Positions 1 through 6,199 of a stretch of 22,296 nucleotides of DNA are shown here, piece after piece. The DNA is from Actinomycetes bacterium. GTDB lineage: Bacteria > Actinomycetota > Acidimicrobiia > Acidimicrobiales > JAMCPL01. Each line of letters begins with the position of its first letter. Position 1 is the stretch's first letter. Below the pieces are notes generated by a model. That model ran no database searches. It saw only the letters and a program-made list of their open reading frames with translations, and had not been told where the DNA came from. The translations under genes and the position numbers were made by a program. The DNA lies in NCBI GenBank assembly GCA_021846725.1, contig JAJZWK010000014.1:1-22296 (forward strand), in the 5' to 3' direction.

Positions 1-1823
1 ATGGTACAGAGACTATATCGCCGGTGGATGTGATTACGGGTCCAGGAAATAGGTATGTGGCAGAGGCAAAAAGGCAACTTTCTGGAGTGGTGGGTATACC
101 GTCTGCATATGCAGGCCCTTCGGAGGTAGTAATAGTGGCCGATGATTCAGCTCCTGCGGAATGGGTGGCTGCCGATCTTGCCGTACAGGCAGAGCATGGC
201 CCGGATGGATTGTCGTGGCTGATTGCATGGGATCCTGTAGTCCTAGATACGGTTGAGCAGGAGTTGTCTAGGATCGTAGAGTCGTCGACACGCATAGACG
301 ACATAAAAGCTACCTTGCTGAGTAACGGATATTCAGTGTTGGTGAAAGGTGCTGAAGAGGCAGCTACTGTTTCAAACATCATAGCTCCGGAGCATTTGGA
401 GCTGATGTGCAGTGATGCTGACAGGATGGTCGGGTTGTTCCAATCGGCAGGAGCTGTTTTTGTTGGTTCCTATTCCGCAGCGGCATTCGGTGATTATCTG
501 GCAGGACCCAATCATGTTCTTCCTACCGCCAGAACAGCGCGTTTTGCATCGGCACTTGGGGCGCGAGACTTTATAAAGGTCATGCATGCCATCAAAATAA
601 CGCCCAATGCGGCAAAAGAATTTGCCGATCCTGTTGCCGTTATAGCGGAGGCAGAGCAGCTACCTACTCATGGAATTGCCGCACGTATGAGGGCAGGGGA
701 CGGTAGCGATGCGTCTCCTGCTGTTTATAGCCATTCTCAGCTTAGCCATACTGGGTCGGTTGTGTCCATGAGGGACGACTTAACGCAGTTCTCTCCGTAT
801 TCCTCGCTTCACTTTGATGCAGAGGTAAAGATAAACGCCAACGAATATCCATACAGCCTACCTGATGATTGGCGGGCTGCTATTGCTGATCGTATAAAAA
901 CGTTGGAATTCAACAGATATCCGGAGATCCGTTCAGCCACCTTTCGTCAAGAGTTGGCTGGATGGTTGGGTGTGGATATGCAGAGCATCTTTGTAGGAAG
1001 AGGCTCAAATGAGGTTCTTCAATGTCTTTCGCTTGCTTATGGTGGATACGGCCGCCATGCACTTGTATTTGAACCTACCTACCAGATGCATTCGAGGATA
1101 GCCAAGGTAGCGCAAACTTCTGTCATTTCTGTGCCTAGGCGCGATGACTTTATCGTGGACATAGACCGTATGGTGGAAAACATAGAACGTTATAATCCTT
1201 ATCTGATATTTCTTTGCTCTCCGAACAACCCTACAGGGATAGTAGAGTCGCGTGATGTCATTGAAACTGCGCTGCGCTTATCCTCCGGGCTGGTGATATT
1301 GGATGCAGCATATGCGGAATTCGCGAGTACGCCAATCCACGATATAGATTCCGAGTATAGAGATAGGCTGGTTATCGTACGTACCTTTTCAAAGGTATGG
1401 GCTATGGCGTCGTTGCGAATCGGTTTCATGGTTGCTCACCCCGATATCGTAGAAGCATGCAGTATGGTTGCTCTACCATACAATCTGGATAGCCTTTCTC
1501 AGGAACTTGGTCGTATAGCGCTGAGCCATGTGGATGAATTGCAGGACCGTGTGGATATGATTGTCCGTGAGCGCGAGAGAGTATTCAATGAAATGCGTAA
1601 ATGGAATGTTCAATTGTGGCCCAGTGAGGCAAATTTCATACTGTTCCGTCCGCTAGGCATTGCATCAGATAAGTTTATGGACGCTATGGTTGCAAGGTCC
1701 ATTCTTGTGCGTGACTTCTCGCAACAACCGTTACTAGAGGGGTGCTTTAGAGCTACTATTGGTACCGTGGAAGAGAATAATAGGTTCCTTGAAGCGCTTG
1801 CAGAAGTAATGGAGGTTACTTAG
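1..1823 (+). CDS. hisDC: HisD-HisC fusion, 5' partial: histidinol dehydrogenase + histidinol-phosphate aminotransferase
   Basis: The reading frame is open from the left edge (first full codon at 3), so the N-terminal part of HisD lies outside. The HisD part shows VDVITGPGN, the zinc ligands in QAEHG (Q and H), the catalytic IAPEH, the Asp of GDYLAGPNH and the last zinc His in LPTHG, so its active site is complete. It oxidises histidinol to histidine. After about residue 225 of the visible part there is a Ser/His-rich linker of roughly 25 residues and then, without a stop, a full-length class I aminotransferase (about 351 aa from Met at 768): ANEYPY, SPNNPTG, the PLP lysine in TFSK (1392-1394) and the following LRIGF. 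This half makes histidinol phosphate from imidazole acetol phosphate. DAAY replaces the usual DEAY. The ATG at 768 could be an internal start, but nothing like a strong ribosome binding site precedes it. Family assignments are firm; physical fusion is read directly from the continuous frame. Confidence 0.93.
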   Translation, partial: GTETISPVDVITGPGNRYVAEAKRQLSGVVGIPSAYAGPSEVVIVADDSAPAEWVAADLAVQAEHGPDGLSWLIAWDPVVLDTVEQELSRIVESSTRIDDIKATLLSNGYSVLVKGAEEAATVSNIIAPEHLELMCSDADRMVGLFQSAGAVFVGSYSAAAFGDYLAGPNHVLPTARTARFASALGARDFIKVMHAIKITPNAAKEFADPVAVIAEAEQLPTHGIAARMRAGDGSDASPAVYSHSQLSHTGSVVSMRDDLTQFSPYSSLHFDAEVKINANEYPYSLPDDWRAAIADRIKTLEFNRYPEIRSATFRQELAGWLGVDMQSIFVGRGSNEVLQCLSLAYGGYGRHALVFEPTYQMHSRIAKVAQTSVISVPRRDDFIVDIDRMVENIERYNPYLIFLCSPNNPTGIVESRDVIETALRLSSGLVILDAAYAEFASTPIHDIDSEYRDRLVIVRTFSKVWAMASLRIGFMVAHPDIVEACSMVALPYNLDSLSQELGRIALSHVDELQDRVDMIVRERERVFNEMRKWNVQLWPSEANFILFRPLGIASDKFMDAMVARSILVRDFSQQPLLEGCFRATIGTVEENNRFLEALAEVMEVT

Positions 1824-2498
1824 ATGGCTGGCAAGAGAGAAGCTACGGTAACAAGAAATACTGCTGAAACTAGCATTGAGGTTGCTATAGATTTGGACGG
1901 TACTGGTGTTACAGAGGTTTCTACGGGAATCCCTTTTTTCGATCATATGCTTGACCAGATTGGCAGGCACGGAGCTTTTGATCTTACCGTCAAGGCAGCA
2001 GGAGATTTGGATATCGATACGCATCATACGGTAGAGGATGTCGGGATCTCATTAGGTGAGGCTTTTGCCGAGGCACTAGGCGATAAGGTGGGGATCAGGA
2101 GGTATGCTTCGTTAGCGTTGCCACTTGATGAAGCATTGGTAGAGATAGCTCTTGATGTTTCGGGTAGGCCATATTTGGCATGGGGAATCACACCATCAGC
2201 AACTGCCACATCGCTAGCAAGTATCAGAAGGGAAGGATTTCCACCTTCGCTTATATGGAGCATATCGTTTCCTCTGGATACTCCTGGTCTTGGAGACCCT
2301 CCTTTCAATCCACAGCTTGCCGAAGAGTTTTTCCGGGCATTTGTGAACTCAGCTAAAGTGACCTTGCATGTCAGGTCACCTCAATGGGCCAATCCGCATC
2401 ATGTATTAGAAGCATCATTCAAGGCACTTGCCAGGTGCTTGCATGATGCTACCAGGATAGATGGAAGTATACTCCCATCGACGAAGGGTAAGCTGTGA
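1824..2498 (+). CDS. hisB: Imidazoleglycerol-phosphate dehydratase HisB
   Basis: HisB dehydrates imidazole glycerol phosphate to imidazole acetol phosphate, the substrate of the HisC half encoded just upstream. The 224-residue protein has the manganese-binding HHTVED (residues 67-72), FDHMLDQIGRHG, DVSGRPY and the second metal motif NPHH...EASFKA, and ends in the family-typical STKGKL. The ATG follows the hisDC stop with no gap and is served by GGAGGT at 1811-1816, seven bases upstream, so translation is probably coupled. It is the stand-alone bacterial form without a phosphatase domain. It is longer than the usual 195-210 aa because the stretch between GRPY (114-117) and EEFF (167-170) has 49 residues, roughly 20 more than in the M. 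tuberculosis protein as I remember it. Confidence 0.95.
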   Translation: MAGKREATVTRNTAETSIEVAIDLDGTGVTEVSTGIPFFDHMLDQIGRHGAFDLTVKAAGDLDIDTHHTVEDVGISLGEAFAEALGDKVGIRRYASLALPLDEALVEIALDVSGRPYLAWGITPSATATSLASIRREGFPPSLIWSISFPLDTPGLGDPPFNPQLAEEFFRAFVNSAKVTLHVRSPQWANPHHVLEASFKALARCLHDATRIDGSILPSTKGKL

Positions 2499-2640
2499 TC
2501 AAATGGAGAACGCAATCCCCAGCTTCAACCGTAGAGAGGATTCCAACAGGCATAATTATATCCAGCCTTATATTCAGCCAGCGTACATCGCTTTGTAGTA
2601 AGTGCATAGTTAGGTGGTAGTAGATAAGTTGGGCAGGTAG
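2499..2640. other. hisB-hisH intergenic spacer
   Basis: This 142-bp spacer interrupts an otherwise compact cluster. It contains a 12-bp tandem repeat (2556-2579) inside an AT-rich patch and no convincing reading frame. An in-frame TAG sits immediately before the hisH ATG, so hisH cannot start inside it. A separate promoter for hisHAF is possible but I cannot point to a well-spaced -35/-10 pair. Confidence 0.5.
2556..2579. repeat. 12-bp tandem repeat upstream of hisH
   Basis: Two adjacent 12-bp units, TTATATCCAGCC and TTATATTCAGCC, differ at one position. They lie in the noncoding hisB-hisH gap about 60 bp before the hisH start. They could be a regulatory site or a chance duplication; no known operator is recognised. 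Confidence 0.6.
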
Positions 2641-3282
2641 ATGATAGCGGTAGTCGACTACGGTATCGGCAATTTGAGGTCAGCGGAGAAGGCATTGATA
2701 AAGGTGGGAGGAGATGCACGCCTCGTTACCGATCCTGGAGAGATAGAGATTGCAGATGGAGTCGTGCTTCCGGGGGTCGGTGCATTTGGAGGCTGTGCAA
2801 GAGCATTACGCGACAGCGGAATGGAGGGTGCCGTTCGTAGCGCCATCGATGCTGGAGTGCCATTCTTTGGTATTTGTGTCGGATTTCAGTTGCTTTATGA
2901 GGGTTCAGATGAAGACGATAATATTAACGGACTGGGCTTGCTGAGTGGGAGAGTAGCCAAGTTGGATGAGAGCATGAAACTTCCTCAAATGCAATGGAAT
3001 GAGCTTATGGCAGTTTCTGGTAGAAACTCTGAGATGCTGGATTTGCAATCTGGTAGTGACAGGAAAGGCATGTGGGCATATTTCGTGCACTCTTACGCTC
3101 CTGTACCGGTACCTTATCTCGATAACGTAGTGGCTACATGTGATTATGGAGGTATGGTAGTTGCGGCAGTCGAGAGAGATAATATCTGGGCTACTCAGTT
3201 TCACCCTGAGAAGTCCGGTGCATTTGGGTTGACAGTACTTTCCAGGTTCGTTAAAAAGTGTCATCGTATTGGAGGTAGGTGA
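2641..3282 (+). CDS. hisH: Imidazole glycerol phosphate synthase, glutamine amidotransferase subunit HisH
   Basis: HisH hydrolyses glutamine and passes ammonia to HisF. The 213-residue protein is a class I glutamine amidotransferase: VVDYGIGNLRSAEKAL at the N-terminus, the oxyanion motif LPGVGAFG, the nucleophile Cys79 in GICVGFQ, and the His188/Glu190 pair in QFHPEKSG complete the triad. Length is normal. The ATG is the first possible start because TAG directly precedes it; only a weak AGG lies close upstream. It is followed after 63 bp by hisA and then hisF, its partner subunit. Confidence 0.95.
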   Translation: MIAVVDYGIGNLRSAEKALIKVGGDARLVTDPGEIEIADGVVLPGVGAFGGCARALRDSGMEGAVRSAIDAGVPFFGICVGFQLLYEGSDEDDNINGLGLLSGRVAKLDESMKLPQMQWNELMAVSGRNSEMLDLQSGSDRKGMWAYFVHSYAPVPVPYLDNVVATCDYGGMVVAAVERDNIWATQFHPEKSGAFGLTVLSRFVKKCHRIGGR

Positions 3283-3345
3283 TAATTTGCGTATACCTGC
3301 TCTTGGAATTGTCTATTGTCCTGCCGCTAGATTGAGGTCGTAGCG

Positions 3346-4203
3346 ATGGAGTTTTATCCGGCAGTAGATATTCATGGTGGTTCAGCAGTTCGTCTGTTCA
3401 AAGGGGAGTATGGTCGAGTGACTGAGTTTGGCAATCCAGTGGAGCTTGCACTCAAATATGTAGAGTTGGGTGCCCGGAGACTGCATGTAATAGACCTTGA
3501 TGGTGCTCGTAGCGGTAAGCCTGTAAACGGTGAATCGGTTTTTGAGATTGTCCGCAAGAGTGGTGTGCCGGTACAGGTAGGTGGGGGCATACGCACCGCT
3601 GAAGATGTGGAGGATATGTTGGCCGGTGGAGTTTCCCGTGTCATACTCGGTACGACTGCATTGGTGGACAGAGATGCCTTAGCTGGTATTGCTAACGATC
3701 ATCCGGGTAGTGTGGTAGTAAGTTTGGATTACAAGGGTGGTGCTGTCAAAGGTGGTGCTGTCAAAGGTGGTGCTGTGTCCCATGGAACAGGTCACGGAGG
3801 TGGTGCAAGTATGGAGGACGGCAATTTGAGCATATCAGGCTGGGAAAAGCAGGCGGGCATTGACCTCTTGGGAGCAATTGAAATATGTGCTACTCTACCA
3901 CTTGCAGCTCTGGTGGTAACTGCAATAGATAGAGATGGCACTATGCAAGGTCCCGATCTAAATGGTCTCTACCATATACTTGATATATCTCCGCATCCGA
4001 TTATAGTTGCAGGTGGAGTGAGGAACCTGGAGGACTTGAAAACTCTAAAGAGTATTTCTAAAAATGGCAAAAGAGTAGGGGGAGTGATTTCTGGTCGTGC
4101 TGTAGCAGAGGGGGCGTTGCCCCTGCCAGAGGCACTTGAGGTGTGTGGAGATCTAAGGGTTGCCGACATACAGGCTGCCGACGCTGGGAGGAGCGGTACG
4201 TGA
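3346..4203 (+). CDS. hisA: Phosphoribosylformimino-5-aminoimidazole carboxamide ribotide isomerase HisA (with repeat insertion)
   Basis: HisA opens the ribose ring of ProFAR to give PRFAR, the substrate of HisF. The (beta/alpha)8 barrel shows the first catalytic Asp8 in PAVDIHGG, the phosphate-binding VGGGIRT, Asp129 in SLDYKGG, the later DRDGT (196-200) and VAGGVRN. At 285 aa it exceeds the usual 240-250. The excess is a glycine-rich insert at about residues 131-163, beginning with three KGGAV units, between the strand carrying Asp129 and the SGW motif. GAGGT at 3334-3338 precedes the ATG by seven bases. The VQVGGGIRT form resembles ordinary HisA rather than the dual-function PriA of many Actinobacteria, where the motif is usually ELSGGIRD; this is a judgement from memory. 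The stop overlaps the hisF GTG. Confidence 0.93.
   Translation: MEFYPAVDIHGGSAVRLFKGEYGRVTEFGNPVELALKYVELGARRLHVIDLDGARSGKPVNGESVFEIVRKSGVPVQVGGGIRTAEDVEDMLAGGVSRVILGTTALVDRDALAGIANDHPGSVVVSLDYKGGAVKGGAVKGGAVSHGTGHGGGASMEDGNLSISGWEKQAGIDLLGAIEICATLPLAALVVTAIDRDGTMQGPDLNGLYHILDISPHPIIVAGGVRNLEDLKTLKSISKNGKRVGGVISGRAVAEGALPLPEALEVCGDLRVADIQAADAGRSGT
3733..3777 (+). repeat. 15-bp tandem repeat inside hisA (three units, KGGAV)
   Basis: Three in-frame units of AA(A/G)GGTGGTGCTGT(C/G) run from 3733 to 3777, each coding for Lys-Gly-Gly-Ala-Val. The units are nearly identical at DNA level, which points to recent slippage duplication rather than old protein repeats. They form the start of the loop insertion in HisA. 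Confidence 0.9.
4186..4193 (+). promoter_or_regulatory. Strong ribosome binding site deciding the hisF start
   Basis: GGGAGGAG lies within the 3' end of hisA, six bases before GTG at 4200. It is the best Shine-Dalgarno match in the histidine cluster and decides the hisF start against the longer frame beginning at 4143. Confidence 0.8.
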
Positions 4204-4979
4204 AATCGGTCAGAATTATTCCATGTCTGGATGTGGATGCCGGTAGAGTGAAGAAGGGGGTACGCTTCGTAGATCTCGTCGATGAGGGAGACCCCATAGA
4301 GCTTTCTCTGCGCTATGATGCAGAAGGAGCAGACGAATTGGTCTTTCTGGATATCACTGCCTCTTCGGATCGGCGCGCTACCATGGTGGATGTCGTCGCC
4401 CGTGCGGCTGATCAACTCTTTATACCGTTGACCGTAGGGGGAGGTGTAAGGACGCTTGATGATGCAAAGGCTCTTTTACGTGCAGGGGCAGACAAGGTAG
4501 CTGTAAACACCGCTGCTATTGCAAGGCCGCAGCTTATCTCCGAGATTGCAGATCAGCTTGGTTCACAATGTGTCGTTGTAGCTGTCGATGCCAAGAGACA
4601 GGGGAGTGTCAATAGCCAGGATGGAGGATGGGAGGTATATACTCACGGTGGAAGAACAGCTACCGGTATAGACGTGTTGCAATGGGTTGATCGAGTCGTT
4701 CAGCTGGGGGCGGGAGAATTATTGGTTACCTCGATGGACAGAGACGGGACCAAGGACGGATTTGACCTGGAGTTGATCGGAGAGATCACTTCCAGAGTGC
4801 CAGTACCTGTTATTGCTTCTGGAGGGGTGGGTACGTTGGAGCATTTTGCCGAAGGTGCGTTAAAGGGTGGAGCTGACGGTCTTCTGGCGGCATCCGTCTT
4901 CCATCGTAGGGAATTGAGTATAGAGAGTGTCAAGGAGTACTTGTCGTCAAGAGGAATAAATGTGCGTCCAGTTGGGTAG
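4200..4979 (+). CDS. hisF: Imidazole glycerol phosphate synthase, cyclase subunit HisF
   Basis: HisF uses ammonia from HisH to convert PRFAR into imidazole glycerol phosphate and AICAR. The start is GTG at 4200, not an upstream codon: GGGAGGAG at 4186-4193 sits six bases before it, the resulting protein (259 aa) has the family length, and catalytic Asp11 (IPCLDVD) and Asp130 (VVAVDAK) then fall on their standard numbers. GWEVYTHGGR, SMDRDGTKDG and ASGGVGTLEHF are also present. GTG overlaps the hisA stop by four bases (GTGA), so translation is coupled. hisI and hisE, often found next, do not follow; galK does, after 137 bp. Confidence 0.96.
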   Translation: MKSVRIIPCLDVDAGRVKKGVRFVDLVDEGDPIELSLRYDAEGADELVFLDITASSDRRATMVDVVARAADQLFIPLTVGGGVRTLDDAKALLRAGADKVAVNTAAIARPQLISEIADQLGSQCVVVAVDAKRQGSVNSQDGGWEVYTHGGRTATGIDVLQWVDRVVQLGAGELLVTSMDRDGTKDGFDLELIGEITSRVPVPVIASGGVGTLEHFAEGALKGGADGLLAASVFHRRELSIESVKEYLSSRGINVRPVG

Positions 4980-5116
4980 CTCTGCATTGAGTGACTGGTA
5001 TCTTTTTCAAGCCACTACGGGAACAGGTCAACTTGTGAACCTCTTGATGTCAAGCTACCCGAGCTAGTGAGACAATTATGAATACAGTAGTAACCTGGAT
5101 CGAATGAGGTGAGTAT

Positions 5117-6199
5117 ATGAGCAGCACAGAAGAGCAGGCTTCGGTTTTTGATTATGGCACAGATGCCACGGTAGCTAGATGCCCAGGTAGGGTTAATTTG
5201 ATAGGAGATCATACGGATTACAATAATGGAGTCGCTCTTCCTATGGCTATAGATCTCTATACGGAGGTGACCTACAGCCCTATTCACGGTAGTCGGGTTA
5301 TAGAGATTATTTCAGACATGCAACCAGATGTTGCAAAAGTGGATATAGATATACCCTTTTCTACAGAGGCTATTCGTGAGATAGATCCATCATGGTCGCG
5401 TGCTGCAGCGGGAATAATTGCTATGATTAGACCATCGGATGGGGGCACATTGCATTACAAGGGGAACTTACCCATAGGTGCAGGACTGTCATCTTCGGCT
5501 GCATTTGAGGTGGGTACTGCATTAGCACTGGGCATAGAAGGGGAGCCTACTTCAGTGGCTCAGCATTGCAGGCATGCGGGAGAGGTGGCTACTGGAGTAC
5601 CGGCAGGAATTATGGATCAGCTTACCGTACTGGCGGCAAAGCAAGGTTCTGCCATGTTGATCGATTTTTCGACTTTGTTCTACAGATACGTTCAATTGCC
5701 CGAGTCTATGGAGGTAGTAGTCGTTCACTCAGGTCAGTCACGTGTCCTATCCGGTAGCGCCTATGCAGCAAGAAGAGCAGAGTGCGAGGCAGCGGCGCTT
5801 CATTTGGGGAGTCTGGGTGAGGTGTCGTACGATGTGGTCAATGCTCTTCCTGATAACACCATGCGGCGGAGGGCAAGACATGTAGTGAGTGAATGTGATC
5901 GAGTCAAGCGTTTCGCTGAATGTATGGTAAGTGGTGATCTGCGTACCGCTGGGCAGCTTATGGTGGAAAGCCATCGTAGTTTGGCTGACGACTTCGAGGT
6001 ATCTACCCCTGAGCTGGATAGTTTGGTAGACGAGTTACTTTCTATCGATGGAGTATATGGTGCTAGACTCACCGGCGCGGGATTTGGCGGCTGCGTCGTG
6101 GCAATATGTGATCCGGGTAGCATAGATACGAATACTTTTCAGCATGGTGCCTGGGTGGTACGACCTTCAGCGGGTGCAAGTATCGTACTTAGCCGGTAG
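5117..6199 (+). CDS. galK: Galactokinase-like GHMP kinase
   Basis: A GHMP-superfamily sugar kinase of 360 aa, slightly shorter than the usual 380-390. It has the galactokinase N-terminal signature in the form GRVNLIGDHTDYNNG (residues 24-38), the ATP-binding loop LPIGAGLSSSAAF (118-130), the probable catalytic Asp167 in AGIMDQ, and the C-terminal LTGAGFGGC. By family it should phosphorylate galactose to galactose-1-phosphate. The usual GEHTDY is GDHTDY here; that position contacts the sugar in studied galactokinases, so a different hexose is possible. GAGGTGAG at 5106-5113 precedes the ATG. No other Leloir gene (galT, galE) is in the window. The 3' end overlaps the convergent propeller gene by 11 bp. 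Confidence 0.88.
   Translation: MSSTEEQASVFDYGTDATVARCPGRVNLIGDHTDYNNGVALPMAIDLYTEVTYSPIHGSRVIEIISDMQPDVAKVDIDIPFSTEAIREIDPSWSRAAAGIIAMIRPSDGGTLHYKGNLPIGAGLSSSAAFEVGTALALGIEGEPTSVAQHCRHAGEVATGVPAGIMDQLTVLAAKQGSAMLIDFSTLFYRYVQLPESMEVVVVHSGQSRVLSGSAYAARRAECEAAALHLGSLGEVSYDVVNALPDNTMRRRARHVVSECDRVKRFAECMVSGDLRTAGQLMVESHRSLADDFEVSTPELDSLVDELLSIDGVYGARLTGAGFGGCVVAICDPGSIDTNTFQHGAWVVRPSAGASIVLSR

Noticed and set aside
2525..2719. Minus-strand small frame across the hisB-hisH gap
   Set aside because: It runs into the hisH coding region, has low-complexity composition and no recognisable start signal.
4143..4199. Longer HisF start upstream of GTG 4200
   Set aside because: The extra 19 residues do not resemble HisF; a strong ribosome binding site and canonical Asp11/Asp130 numbering support GTG at 4200.
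3346..4203. HisA as the dual-function PriA (HisA/TrpF) of Actinobacteria
   Set aside because: The phosphate-binding stretch reads VQVGGGIRT rather than the PriA-like ELSGGIRD, so HisA is kept; a dual role cannot be fully excluded by eye.
4980..5116. Terminator or promoter between hisF and galK
   Set aside because: GGTCAAC-TT-GTGAACC is an imperfect hairpin without a T-run, and TTATGAAT lacks a well-spaced -35; neither is strong enough to list.
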